DNA of 64,000 nucleotides from JAVKSL01 sp050744085 (GCA_050744085.1 JBOGGU010000009.1:4524-68523), one strand, 5' to 3'. Counted from the first letter of the stretch, positions 15,798 to 27,611 are shown. Program-made: numbers and translations. The notes: generated by a model from the letters alone, not told the origin.

Positions 15798-16030
15798 AAG
15801 CGGGGCCGAGTCGCCTTGACCAGTTCGGCGACCCCGCCGCCGTGGCCCTCCAGCGGCCCGAAGAGCCGGTCGATCTCGACCATCCGGTCGGCTCGCTCAG
15901 CGCTGCGGGCCTGGAGCGCCTCCTCGGCCAGCTGGCGCAAGAAGCCGCTGCGGCTCGTTCCCCGCCGCCCAGCCTCGACGTCAACCGCTCTGAGTAGCTC
16001 TTCGGGGAGCGACACCATCACCTTGCTCAC
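15794..16030 (-). CDS. VapB-type ribbon-helix-helix antitoxin
   Basis: The 78-residue protein begins VSKVMVSLPEELLRAVDVEAGRRGTS, a classical CopG/RHH fold: a beta strand that dimerises and inserts in DNA, then two helices. The C-terminal half should neutralise the PIN toxin encoded next. The GTG at 16030 was chosen over ATG 16018 because it includes the strand residues SKVMVSL and because a -10 hexamer TATACT ends 6 nt upstream, giving a leaderless mRNA. The promoter region holds short dyads (CAGTA...TACTG), the probable autoregulatory site. Confidence 0.85.
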   Translation of the reverse strand: MSKVMVSLPEELLRAVDVEAGRRGTSRSGFLRQLAEEALQARSAERADRMVEIDRLFGPLEGHGGGVAELVKATRPRF

Positions 16031-16036
16031 TCGGCC

Positions 16037-16050
16037 AGTATACCCGGTAC
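16037..16050 (-). promoter_or_regulatory. -10 and dyad of the vapBC operon
   Basis: TATACT on the minus strand (16042-16037) overlaps a CAGTA/TACTG inverted repeat (16036-16040 with 16048-16052). It lies 6 nt before the antitoxin GTG. Confidence 0.45.
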
Positions 16051-16152
16051 TGCCGGACCTGTTTCGTGTCAGCCGCCGATGGTGGGAACGGCGACCTCGG
16101 GTAGCTCGCCGAAGCGAGCCCGTTCGTCGGCCCGGGCGGTGGCGGCGGTGAG

Positions 16153-16280
16153 GCGCGCCGCTCCCGCAGCCTGGTGCTCGGCCTGCACACCCGCCAACTG
16201 CCACCCGTGCCCCTGCGCGATTTGGTCGTGTTTGTGTACCTATGGCGACCACAAACACGACCAGATCTGCCCTCCGGCCC
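16153..16280 (+). repeat. dispersed ~125-bp repeat, copy 2
   Basis: This is the second copy of the sequence found inside hemY (5619-5745). The palindrome here is perfect: TGGTCGTGTTTGTG (16223-16236) and CACAAACACGACCA (16250-16263). It occupies most of the 300-bp gap between the vapB promoter and the PNPOx-like gene. The rest of 16081-16333 shows no other feature. Confidence 0.75.
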
Positions 16281-16333
16281 CCGGCCGCAAGAAGCCGCTG
16301 CCGGTCGCCCCCTCCGCCCGGCACGACAGCAGG

Positions 16334-16804
16334 TCACGAAGTGAAGACAAAGCGGGTGGGAGATCCTGTGAAGTCCTTTGAGTCCAGTGCGAACGCCCAC
16401 TCGGGTATCAGCGCGAACACGCTGTTGGAGCTGGGGTCGACCATGTCCATGCCGTAGTTGGTCCCGTACTTGGCGTTCTCCGTCGCCAGCATTCGCTCCA
16501 GTACGGCGTGCTCGGTCATGCGCTCCACCTGCCCCTCCACCACGACGGGCTCGAGCGGGTCGTCGGTGGACAAGGTGCAGTGCGACTGGCCGGCCAGGTT
16601 CCACGCCTTGCGCGAGTCGCTGGAGCTACTGAACCAGAGCCTGCCGTCGTGCCACACCGCCCATACCGGCATGAGGTGAGGTGCCCCGGAGCGTGTCACG
16701 GTGGCCAGCCAGTAGTCGTGTGATCGGACGAGCCTCTCCTCCGCCCAGGACCAGGGGAGCAGGCCTGTCCCTTGGTCTGGCGGAAGGACGCCATAGCCGG
16801 GCAT
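16334..16804 (-). CDS. pyridoxamine 5'-phosphate oxidase-like (split beta-barrel) flavin/F420-binding protein
   Basis: A 156-residue protein of the PNPOx-like fold. The family pattern is visible in SHDYWLATVTRSGAPHLMPVWAVWHDGRLWFSSSSDSRKAWNL: strand, substrate-access loop, strand, phosphate-contacting Ser/Lys. A later segment reads VVVEGQVERMTEH. Actinobacterial members use F420 or flavin to reduce varied substrates, so the precise reaction is unknown. The ATG at 16804 (MPGYGVLPP) gives the expected length. It follows citrate synthase by 50 bp on the same strand and may be co-transcribed. Confidence 0.75.
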   Translation of the reverse strand: MPGYGVLPPDQGTGLLPWSWAEERLVRSHDYWLATVTRSGAPHLMPVWAVWHDGRLWFSSSSDSRKAWNLAGQSHCTLSTDDPLEPVVVEGQVERMTEHAVLERMLATENAKYGTNYGMDMVDPSSNSVFALIPEWAFALDSKDFTGSPTRFVFTS

Positions 16805-16854
16805 GTGTGGCCTCGACGCCACTGGATTGCGCACGCCGTCGGTGGCAAGCAGCC

Positions 16855-18129
<1,275 letters not shown>

Positions 18130-18130
18130 C

Positions 18131-18589
18131 TTAGGAGAGGTTCAGCCGGTACACGTTGGTGTCCCGGCGCTCGAAGCCGGCACGCAGGTACAAGCGGTTG
18201 GCAGCCTCCCGGGCCGGCCGGCTGGTCAGCTCGACGCTACGAGCCCCGCTCGCCCGCGCCCGTTCGACAGCACCGGCCACCAGCGCTGCTCCTACACCCA
18301 AACCCCGCACGGTGGTGTCCACGACCACGTCCTCGATCCAGGCCCTGGCGCCAGTGGGTATGAGAAATTGGACAAGCGTGAGGGTCCCGACCACGTCCCA
18401 CTCACCACCCGTTCGCCCCCCCGAACGGTCAATGAGTGCCAACAAGACGGTGGTTCCCTGCGCCCCCACCACCGAGGTGAGCCACTCCCGGCTGAGCAGC
18501 GGAGCGGTGGCCGACAGCTGGGGCACCAGCCTGGCGAAGGCTGCCACCAAAGCGTCGTCGATCTCGGTGACCTCGACTACCCGGATCAT
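18131..18589 (-). CDS. GNAT-family N-acetyltransferase
   Basis: A 152-residue acetyltransferase. The acetyl-CoA binding motif A is seen in IEDVVVDTTVRGLGVGAALVAGAVERAR (the R/Q-x2-G-x-G/A loop), followed by motif B LTSRPAREAANRLYLRAGFERRDTNVYRL. The substrate is not predictable. The ATG at 18589 starts just before the first beta strand (IRVVEVTEID); a longer start at 18616 would overlap the divergent SDR start. The stop is 1 nt before the end of citrate synthase's upstream region, so the gene reads toward gltA on the same strand. Confidence 0.82.
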   Translation of the reverse strand: MIRVVEVTEIDDALVAAFARLVPQLSATAPLLSREWLTSVVGAQGTTVLLALIDRSGGRTGGEWDVVGTLTLVQFLIPTGARAWIEDVVVDTTVRGLGVGAALVAGAVERARASGARSVELTSRPAREAANRLYLRAGFERRDTNVYRLNLS

Positions 18590-18601
18590 GCCGAGATCAA
18601 G

Positions 18602-18607
18602 TGTAAT
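18602..18607 (+). promoter_or_regulatory. -10 hexamer of the SDR gene
   Basis: TGTAAT ends 7 nt before the ATG at 18615, consistent with a leaderless transcript. The divergent GNAT gene begins only 26 bp away. Confidence 0.4.
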
Positions 18608-18614
18608 GGGAGCC

Positions 18615-19403
18615 ATGCGCTTAGCTGGGGCCAGGATCGTGGTGACCGGGGCGTCATCTGGGATCGGACGGGACACCACGCTCCGCCTGGCTCGCCGGGG
18701 TGCCCACGTCTGGGCGGTGGCCCGCAACGGGGCGCGCCTGGCGACCCTGGCAGACGCGTGCGTGGGAATCACCCCGTTCGTAGCCGATGTGAGCATCGAG
18801 GGCGATCGCGCCGCTCTGGTGGAGGCGGCCGGTCAGGTGGACGTGCTGGTCAACAACGCCGGGCTGGGGTGGTCCGGGATGGTGGAGGACATGTCGGCAG
18901 CCGACGTCCGCCAGCTGTTCGAGGTCAACGTCATCGGCCTGATCGACCTCACCCAGCGGGTCCTGCCCGGGATGCTGGAGCGGCGCCGGGGCCATATCGT
19001 GAACGTGGGCTCCCTGGCCGGGTGGGTATCTGCTCCGCCGCTGAGCGTCTACTCCGCCACCAAGTTCGCGGTGGCCGGCTTCAGCGAGGGGCTCCGCCGG
19101 GAGGTAGTGGGCAGGGGAGTCACCGTGGCCCTGATCGCGCCGGGGCCGCTCGGGACCGAGTTCCTGCCCCGGTCCCGGGGCCAGGCCGACGGCACGGGGG
19201 CGCCGCTCAACGCTGCGGGTCTGCCCCCCGCCTCGCTCGCCAGCCGGGCAATCGTTCGCTCGATCCGCTTGGCTGGGGTGCCAGGCTGGGCCACGATAGC
19301 CGTGCCCAGGGTGTCCGGGCTGGCCCGTCTCGGGGCCGCGCCCGCCCTGGCACGCCTGGTGGACGTGGTGTCAGTCCTCACCCGAGCCCGCGGACAACAG
19401 TAA
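18615..19403 (+). CDS. short-chain dehydrogenase/reductase
   Basis: A 262-residue classical SDR that uses NAD(P)H. The cofactor motif is VVTGASSGIGRDTT, the structural NNAG is in VLVNNAGLGWSG, and the catalytic Ser-Tyr-Lys set is in VNVGSLAGWVS and YSATKFAVAGFSEGL. The late segment (IVRSIRLAGVPGWATIAVP) resembles lipid- or steroid-directed SDRs, but the substrate is unknown. The last 26 bp overlap the convergent gene at 19378. Confidence 0.88.
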   Translation: MRLAGARIVVTGASSGIGRDTTLRLARRGAHVWAVARNGARLATLADACVGITPFVADVSIEGDRAALVEAAGQVDVLVNNAGLGWSGMVEDMSAADVRQLFEVNVIGLIDLTQRVLPGMLERRRGHIVNVGSLAGWVSAPPLSVYSATKFAVAGFSEGLRREVVGRGVTVALIAPGPLGTEFLPRSRGQADGTGAPLNAAGLPPASLASRAIVRSIRLAGVPGWATIAVPRVSGLARLGAAPALARLVDVVSVLTRARGQQ

Positions 19404-20169
19404 AGCGTTGCCAATGTGAGCCCACTGGATACCGATAAGTCAGCACGTACTCGAGTTGGTGGTCGAACCGAAATCTTACCGACCAATATTGCTGAGCCGA
19501 GAGGCAATGCAATTTGGCGATGCGTTTTAGCCATCGATTCTCAACACGTCGGGAGCCTATTCGGGCCGCAATCTGATGAACCGTAGACCCGACATAACTC
19601 AGGGGCCACTCAGGGGCCACTGAGCTGGACCCCGGCACCCGCCAAATGGCAACAGTATCTGGAAGCCCACCAACCACCGGGAGATCGATGTCGAGTGGTA
19701 TGCCAATGTGAGAACGCAATTGTTGCTGGAGGACAACCTTAATCGAGCCACTCTCTTCTAAGAACTGGTCGATCTGGGGTACATCCTTCTCAAGGAGGGC
19801 AAGGAGCAGCACCTCAGATGTAAATCGCTCGGGCTGCTTAGCGACCCAAATCCAAGCCGTCTTGATTACGGCTCTTGCATAGTGATCAAAGGAGCCGACC
19901 TCAGTTGTGAGGTCGGCAAACCCTTCGGAGAGACGGTCAGGCCAGCGTTTAGGTATCGCTCTAAGCCACTCCCCTGACACGGTGTTGCTCCGCGAGATGG
20001 ACCACAGTAACGTCAACGGGTCCACGTTTCCCGTAGACTCGAGAGCTTTACGGGACGCCACTCTCAAGATCATGTCGACGGGCGCCTTGTCGAGGGTGAG
20101 CGTAATCTGACGCGCCCAACGACGCCTTAAGAATGCTTGGAGAAGCGGTTGGGCCCAGATGCTGCGCAC
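19378..20169 (-). CDS. hypothetical protein, 263 aa, lower-GC
   Basis: No family is recognised. The protein is soluble-looking, with a basic N-terminus (LRRRWARQITLTL), an Ala/Ser-poor composition and several Trp residues. The region is visibly richer in A/T than both flanks, and codons such as AAT, ATT and TTA appear that the neighbouring genes avoid. This suggests recent transfer. It runs in the same direction as the next unknown gene upstream (gap 9 bp), so the two may form one acquired unit. Confidence 0.55.
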   Translation of the reverse strand: MRSIWAQPLLQAFLRRRWARQITLTLDKAPVDMILRVASRKALESTGNVDPLTLLWSISRSNTVSGEWLRAIPKRWPDRLSEGFADLTTEVGSFDHYARAVIKTAWIWVAKQPERFTSEVLLLALLEKDVPQIDQFLEESGSIKVVLQQQLRSHIGIPLDIDLPVVGGLPDTVAIWRVPGSSSVAPEWPLSYVGSTVHQIAARIGSRRVENRWLKRIAKLHCLSAQQYWSVRFRFDHQLEYVLTYRYPVGSHWQRFTVVRGLG

Positions 20170-20178
20170 AGCGGATGC

Positions 20179-20688
20179 TTATGCCTTGATTCGAAAACAT
20201 GGCTCACCTGGAAAGTCCGAGATGGTCCCACAGAAATAGTACCCGTTAGGCCATGGAACAGAAGTAAAGAAAAAATACGCGCCATAATAACAATATCCGT
20301 CGCGCGGGATGCGGAATTGTTCGGATATCGGTTCGCGGGTGCCAGGGCCGATGTGCAGGTCAACGAACGTAAACCCAGTTGCCGGAATGCATTCGTAATT
20401 CCTTGTGTGGATGTAAACGCTGTCCACATAGAGGCCGCCTCCCACGTCGGATATGCAGACAAGGTAGTTGCAGCCGGATGCGCTATCCGGCGTAGCATTG
20501 TGATGGCCGTTGCTCACGCCTTGTATCGAGGTAACGGTGGGGTTGCCGAAGTCATTGTTGGTGGATGCCGGCCCGGAAGCAGCGGAGGGTCCGCTTGGTG
20601 AAGCGGATCTGAGGGTGGAGGCTGTGGCTGCCGGGGCTAGGGCGACGGAACCGGCAAGTGCCGAGGCCGCGGACAGTGCGAGCAGCAT
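20179..20688 (-). CDS. predicted secreted protein, 169 aa
   Basis: The N-terminus MLLALSAASALAGSVALAPAATAS is a Sec signal peptide with a likely cleavage after ATA-S or nearby. The mature part has an Ala/Ser/Pro-rich linker followed by a Tyr/Cys-rich domain with four cysteines (GCNYLVC, CYY, FCG/PCF) that could form disulfides. No family is recognised. The DNA is A/T-richer than the surroundings. Gene-free sequence upstream (20689-20835) contains only a G-run and no recognised feature. Confidence 0.55.
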   Translation of the reverse strand: MLLALSAASALAGSVALAPAATASTLRSASPSGPSAASGPASTNNDFGNPTVTSIQGVSNGHHNATPDSASGCNYLVCISDVGGGLYVDSVYIHTRNYECIPATGFTFVDLHIGPGTREPISEQFRIPRDGYCYYGAYFFFTSVPWPNGYYFCGTISDFPGEPCFRIKA

Positions 20689-20835
20689 CCGCGCTCGACA
20701 ACGAATCCTAGGTCGCGGGGGGGGGTGGTTGGTTGTCGTGGCACAAGCGTAGACGAGTCCCAGGGGTCGTGCAACTCCGGTCGTCGTACGATGCCGTGGC
20801 TCATGGTCGTTCCCAAAGCTCTTGGGGGAGGTCGC

Positions 20836-21384
20836 TCAGCCCAGGTCGGCGGGGCGCAGCGACAACGGCCAGGGCCAGTCGGTCTCGAAGCACTCCCCAT
20901 GTCCGGTCTCACCCACCGCCACCAGCTCGCCGTCGATCAGCCGCCAGGCACGAAGCACCGTCTGCATCGGGTCGAACACCCAGTAAGCCGGGAGCCCCAC
21001 GGCCTGATAGAGGCCGAACTTGTCCTCTAGGTCGCGCGCTTGGTTGGCAGCGCCAGGCGAGAGCACCTCCACCACCAGTCGGGGCAGCTCGTCCTCGAGT
21101 AGGGGCCGGCGGGCCTGCTCGGCAGTGACCACGATCAAGTCGGGCTGGACCTCGTGGCGCTCCCCGTCGGGGTCGGTCACGACCCAGGCGAAGGGAGCGG
21201 GAAGGACCTCACATGTCGATGGGCATGCGAGCATGAGGCGGAGCAGCAGCCTCGCCACGGCTAGCTGATGGACGCCGCCCGGGGCCGGGCTCACGTGGTG
21301 CACCCCGTAGACCAGCTCGTGGCGATACCCGTCCTCGGGGATGCCCAGGATGTCTTCGACGGTGGGGGCGAACCGGATGGCCAC
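20836..21384 (-). CDS. Uma2-family (PD-(D/E)xK) endonuclease-like protein, copy 1
   Basis: A 182-residue member of the Uma2/DUF820 family with the restriction-endonuclease-like fold. The core is visible as HEVQPDLIVVTAEQ (the metal Asp), LVVEVLSPG (ExV strand) and RDLEDKFGLYQAVGLPAYWVFDP (K-containing helix). The natural substrate is unknown. The GTG at 21384 was chosen because it matches the start of copy 2 and because TACACT ends 7 nt upstream. It is about 85% similar to the next gene, from which it is separated by only 33 bp. Confidence 0.85.
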   Translation of the reverse strand: MAIRFAPTVEDILGIPEDGYRHELVYGVHHVSPAPGGVHQLAVARLLLRLMLACPSTCEVLPAPFAWVVTDPDGERHEVQPDLIVVTAEQARRPLLEDELPRLVVEVLSPGAANQARDLEDKFGLYQAVGLPAYWVFDPMQTVLRAWRLIDGELVAVGETGHGECFETDWPWPLSLRPADLG

Positions 21385-21417
21385 CCGACGAAGTGTAATG
21401 TCCACGTCCGCCAGATA

Positions 21418-21966
21418 TCAGGCCAGGTCGGCGGGGCGCAGCGACAGCGGCCAGGGCCAGTCGGTCTCGAAGCACTGCCCAGCTCCGGTCTCACCCACCG
21501 TCACCAGCTCGCCCTCGATCAGCCGCCAGGCACGAAGCACCGTCTGCATCGGGTCGAACACCCAGTACGCCGGGACCCCCACCGCCTGGTAGAGACCGAA
21601 CTTGTCCTCCAGGTCGCGCGCCCGGTTGGCGGCGCCGGGCGAGAGCACCTCCACCACCAGCAGGGGCAGCTCGTCCTCGAGGACGGGCCGCCGGGCCTGT
21701 TCGGCGGTCACCACCAACAAGTCGGGCTGGACCTCGTGGCGCTCACCGTCGGGGTCGGTCACCACCCAGGCGAAAGGCGCGAGCACGACCTTGTAGCCAA
21801 CCGGGCTGGTGGCACGGAGCGCTACAGCCAACTCGAATGCGGCCGTTTGGTGAGGACCTCCGGGCGCAGGGCTCACGTGGTGCACCCCGTATACCAGCTC
21901 GTGGCGATACCCGTCCTCTGGAAGCCCCAGGATGTCCTCGACGGTGGGGGCGAACCTGGTGGCCAC
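21418..21966 (-). CDS. Uma2-family endonuclease-like protein, copy 2
   Basis: This is the tandem paralogue of the preceding gene and the same length (182 aa). The catalytic core motifs (EVQPDLLVVTAEQ, LVVEVLSPG, DLEDKFGLYQAVG) are intact. It differs from copy 1 almost only in a central block of about 30 residues (PHQTAAFELAVALRATSPVG against VHQLAVARLLLRLMLACPS), with near-identical flanks. The GTG start is preceded by TAGCCT at 6 nt (21978-21973), again a leaderless arrangement. Confidence 0.85.
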   Translation of the reverse strand: MATRFAPTVEDILGLPEDGYRHELVYGVHHVSPAPGGPHQTAAFELAVALRATSPVGYKVVLAPFAWVVTDPDGERHEVQPDLLVVTAEQARRPVLEDELPLLVVEVLSPGAANRARDLEDKFGLYQAVGVPAYWVFDPMQTVLRAWRLIEGELVTVGETGAGQCFETDWPWPLSLRPADLA

Positions 21967-22028
21967 CCGACAAGGCTACCCCTCAGCCAACGGCGTGGCG
22001 GCTGGGCGGGGCGGCCTCAGCCGGGCGC

Positions 22029-22085
22029 AAGTGGGCACGGAGGCTGTAGAGCACGGGCTCAATTTTTTCCCAAAAGAGCCCGGTG
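22029..22085 (+). repeat. AGTGGGCAC...AAATTTC element R1, overlapping a hairpin downstream of clpC
   Basis: AAGTGGGCAC begins at 22029 and the A/T block AATTTTTT at 22061, matching four other places in the window. GGGCTC (22055-22060) and GAGCCC (22076-22081) also form a hairpin 17 nt beyond the clpC stop, possibly its terminator. Confidence 0.5.
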
Positions 22086-22101
22086 CGACAGTACGGGCCG
22101 G

Positions 22102-24585
<2,484 letters not shown>

Positions 24586-24734
24586 TGGACCGCCTCCCTG
24601 ATGGCTTGTCGGTCGCTGCCAGTCTACCCATGATGCGCACCTCTCATACATGTCACCTGTGGCTGTTGCCTCGCTGTCGTTTTGTCGGCTCTGTCGTTGT
24701 CGGCACAGTGCCCCGGTAGCCTAAGTTCATATCA

Positions 24735-25721
24735 GTGAACGCTGCAGACCTCCTGGGACTTCCCTGGGTCGAAGAAGACCTGGTCCGGCTCGAAGACGTG
24801 CTGCACCGCGCGGTGGCGGCAGAGGACCCGTTCCTGACCGAGGTGGCCACCCACCTGATTGCCGGAGGCGGCAAGCGCCTGAGGCCGATCCTGAGCCTGG
24901 TGTGCGCAGCTGCTGGCGGGATGGGCCGGGCGAGCCAGGACATCCTGCTCGGAGGGGTATCGGTCGAGCTGGTGCACCTGGCTTCTTTGTACCACGACGA
25001 CGTCATAGACGAGGCGACCTCTCGCCGCAACGTCGAGAGCGTCAACAGCCGGTGGGGGAACCTGATGGCGGTGATCGCCGGTGACTTCCTGCTGGCTCGG
25101 GCCGCCGGGATCGCGGCAGACCTGGGCACCGAGATCGCTTCGCTCCTGGCCGCCACGCTCGGACGGATGATGGAGGGCCAGGTCAGGGAAGTCGAGGGTA
25201 CTTACGACCCGCACCGGACCGAGGCGGGGTACCTGGCGGCGATTTCCGGCAAGACAGCATCGCTCACTGCGACCGCGTGCCGGGTCGGAGCCCTGACCGC
25301 CGGGCTGGAGAGGCCGGTGGTCGAGGCGATGACCACGTTCGGCGAGTGCTTCGGCATGGTGTTCCAGATTCGCGACGACATCTTGGATATCGTCGCCTCG
25401 GAGGAGGAGCTGGGAAAGCTCCCTGGTCAGGACTTGATGACCGGGGTCTACACCCTCCCCGTCCTGCGTGCCATGTCCGACCGCTCGGCCCGCCCGGAGT
25501 TGGCGGGGTTGCTAGGGGCGCCCCTGGAGGGTGACGAGCTGGACCGGGCGATGAAGATAGTGACCGGTTCGGGCGCCATCGCCTCCGCCGCCGGCGAGGC
25601 GCGGCGCTGGGCCGACCTGGCGGCCGCTGCCGTCTACTCCCTCGGTCCCTGCCTGGTCGGCGAGTCCCTCCGGGACTTCGCGTACACGTTGGTGGACACC
25701 GTGGCAGTCCACTCGACCTGA
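24735..25721 (+). CDS. polyprenyl diphosphate synthase (heptaprenyl/nonaprenyl type)
   Basis: A 328-residue trans-prenyl synthase that extends isopentenyl units for the side chain of menaquinone. The two Asp-rich motifs are DDVID (in SLYHDDVIDEA) and DDILD (in FQIRDDILDIV), with GGGKRLRP near the N-terminus and GQVREVEGTYD. The bulky residues before the first motif suggest a long product; the exact length is uncertain. The GTG start follows TAAGTT by 7 nt. A GTTCA/TGAAC dyad spans the start. Confidence 0.9.
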   Translation: MNAADLLGLPWVEEDLVRLEDVLHRAVAAEDPFLTEVATHLIAGGGKRLRPILSLVCAAAGGMGRASQDILLGGVSVELVHLASLYHDDVIDEATSRRNVESVNSRWGNLMAVIAGDFLLARAAGIAADLGTEIASLLAATLGRMMEGQVREVEGTYDPHRTEAGYLAAISGKTASLTATACRVGALTAGLERPVVEAMTTFGECFGMVFQIRDDILDIVASEEELGKLPGQDLMTGVYTLPVLRAMSDRSARPELAGLLGAPLEGDELDRAMKIVTGSGAIASAAGEARRWADLAAAAVYSLGPCLVGESLRDFAYTLVDTVAVHST

Positions 25722-25752
25722 GCTGTGGCGCCTGATCCTGTGCCCGCGCCTA

Positions 25753-25803
25753 CGAACTGGGGTAGTTGAACCGCGTATAATGTGGTTCAACTACCCCAGT
25801 TCG
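25753..25803. repeat. TATA-centred palindrome P1
   Basis: Perfect 20-bp arms, CGAACTGGGGTAGTTGAACC at 25753-25772 and its complement at 25784-25803, enclose an 11-nt loop containing TATAAT (25776-25781). A second member with the same arm core is at 31166-31211. It lies 70 bp upstream of the DUF2277 gene, which has its own closer -10. Confidence 0.8.
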
Positions 25804-25872
25804 CAAGTTTTCGTCGAGCCGGGCGGGTTGGCTGGCGGCCGAGGGCCACGGCGTTCGCGTAGCCTGGTCGCT

Positions 25873-26136
25873 ATGTGCCGCAATATCACGACCCTCCGGG
25901 GTTTGGAGCCGCCGGCATCGGCGGAGGAGATCACCGCAGCAGCTCGCCAGTACGTCCGCAAGGTGAGTGGTGTCCAGACCGCATCGGGGCGTACCGACGA
26001 AGCCTTCGAGAGAGCCGTTCGCAAGGTGTCGGATGCGACCGCCGAGCTCCTGAGGGCTCTGCCACCCAGACGGCAGCCTCCCGTGACGATCCCACCGCTC
26101 CGGCGGTTGGCCGCCGAGCGGGCGCGAGGTGGCTGA
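25873..26136 (+). CDS. DUF2277 family protein
   Basis: The 87-residue protein begins MCRNITTLRGLEPPASAEEI and contains QYVRKVSGVQTASGR and SDATAELLRALPPR, the pattern of DUF2277, a small actinobacterial and alphaproteobacterial family of unknown function with an invariant Met-Cys-Arg-Asn start. The ATG at 25873 is fixed by that motif and by TAGCCT 7 nt upstream. It is isolated between the prenyl synthase and the convergent CpaE-like gene. Confidence 0.85.
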   Translation: MCRNITTLRGLEPPASAEEITAAARQYVRKVSGVQTASGRTDEAFERAVRKVSDATAELLRALPPRRQPPVTIPPLRRLAAERARGG

Positions 26137-26172
26137 CCGCTATCCACCGGAACCGCCGGGTGGCACAAGCTC

Positions 26173-27609
26173 TCAGCCGAAGGCGGTCTCGTCGTCTTCG
26201 TGGAAGTGGCCGAGGCTGCCTGGCACGACTGCCTGTGGCTCTCCCGGCTCAGTTGCCCGCCGCCCGGACCGCTCCAGCACGGCGCTGACCGCGACAACAA
26301 GGGGGTCGACGACAGGGCCCGGGAGCCTCGCCGCGTGGCCGGCCATCTCGTCCAGCGTGCGCTCTGGCAGGAAGATCGGTGAAGCCGGGCCCCCGCAAAC
26401 ACCTCTCGCGGCGGGTGTGCCCATCCCTCCGAGCTGAGCCAGCGCGGTTGCTATCTCCGCCCTTGCACGCTGGGCACGCGGGGCGCGGTTGCACACAGGG
26501 ACCACGCGGGTGGATGGGACTCCCGCCGTGGCCAGGTCGTTGAGCGTCCGGAGCAAGCCGTGGGACCCCTTGACTCCGGGCAGGCCGACGGCCAGCACGA
26601 CGTCTGCCGCCGCGGCGGCAGATCGAGACATCACGTTGCGGTCCTCGACGTCTGCCGACCCACCATCGCTCTCACCCTCGAAGTCAGCCTCGATGTCACA
26701 TATCACGACGCCGTAGCCTTTGCGCAGTGTGGCGAAGGCTGCTTCGAAGGAGCGAGGTCGGATGCTCGCCCAGTCACAGGCTCTGCGCAGGCCGAGGAGC
26801 AGGTGATAGCCCCGCTGCTCGATGTCGAAGGTAAGGGCTGCCACCTGTTGGGGGGCCAGCCTGCCGCTGCGGTGGGCAGATACCAGCTCTTGCAGGCCGG
26901 GTACCACGTCTCGCGCGTCGTGGAGCACGGCCAGGTCGCTCCGGCGCGCCATGTCGGCGAGGAGAACTCCTCGATCAAGGTGCAGTCGCTCGGCGAGCGA
27001 GGCCGCCAGGTGGTCCCCGCCCTTGGAGGCGGACCTCCCGGCTACCGTCGCCGAGCGTCGCTCCGAGCGAAGTGATCCTGCCAAGCCCTGGGCGAGCGCC
27101 ATTGCCACGGTGGATGTCCCCACGCCACCGGACCCGCAGACTGCCACGACGATGCTCGCTCGCGGCTGGCCCTCCATCTCCGCGGGACCGCTGCCTTCGA
27201 CCGCACCGTTCATTGCGCCTGGGACTACGGCCTCGGCGTCGGGCACGGCGCCGGCGTGCTGGCGAAGGGAGCTCACGAGGCTGCGCTGATCGAAGGTCCC
27301 GCCGAGCACGGCGCTGGCCCCGAGCGACGGCCAATCGCGCCTCGAATGTCCGTCGTCCACGACGATCACCGCGCAGCCCACTTGGCGGGCGGCGTCGATC
27401 AGGTCCCGGTCGAGGGACCCCAGGCTGGCGTCCACCAAGACGGCGGAGAAGGGCCGATTCGAGGCCAGCCTGGCCCGCAGCTCCTCAGCCGAGACGCACT
27501 TGAGGAACTCCACGGGGATCGAGGAGGCTTGAGACCACTGGGCGACCTCACGGAACCAGCTCGCTCTAGCTGGTGCGAGGCCCAGCACCACGTAGCGGGG
27601 GCCGAGCAC
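26173..27609 (-). CDS. CpaE-like septum-site/pilus ATPase (ParA/MinD family)
   Basis: The 478-residue protein has an N-terminal receiver-like domain (about 1-125, VLVDASLGSLDRDLI) and a P-loop ATPase domain starting at a Walker A of the form CGSGGVGTST. Walker A' and B equivalents follow (LLADMARRSDLAVLHD, YGVVICDIEADFEG). This is the layout of CpaE/TadZ, which positions type IV/Tad pilus machinery at the cell pole. In this variant the signature lysine of Walker A is replaced (GVGTST rather than GVGKST), common in CpaE. It follows a SAF-domain gene by 2 nt. No CpaF ATPase or pilin is nearby. Confidence 0.7.
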   Translation of the reverse strand: MLGPRYVVLGLAPARASWFREVAQWSQASSIPVEFLKCVSAEELRARLASNRPFSAVLVDASLGSLDRDLIDAARQVGCAVIVVDDGHSRRDWPSLGASAVLGGTFDQRSLVSSLRQHAGAVPDAEAVVPGAMNGAVEGSGPAEMEGQPRASIVVAVCGSGGVGTSTVAMALAQGLAGSLRSERRSATVAGRSASKGGDHLAASLAERLHLDRGVLLADMARRSDLAVLHDARDVVPGLQELVSAHRSGRLAPQQVAALTFDIEQRGYHLLLGLRRACDWASIRPRSFEAAFATLRKGYGVVICDIEADFEGESDGGSADVEDRNVMSRSAAAAADVVLAVGLPGVKGSHGLLRTLNDLATAGVPSTRVVPVCNRAPRAQRARAEIATALAQLGGMGTPAARGVCGGPASPIFLPERTLDEMAGHAARLPGPVVDPLVVAVSAVLERSGRRATEPGEPQAVVPGSLGHFHEDDETAFG

Positions 27610-27611
27610 CC

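Noticed and set aside
24586..24734. A ClgR or HAIR-type operator between clpC and the prenyl synthase gene
   Set aside because: No site matching the known GTTCGC-N5-GCG or CTTGAGT-N4-ACTCAAG patterns was found. Only a GTTCA/TGAAC dyad overlaps the prenyl synthase start.
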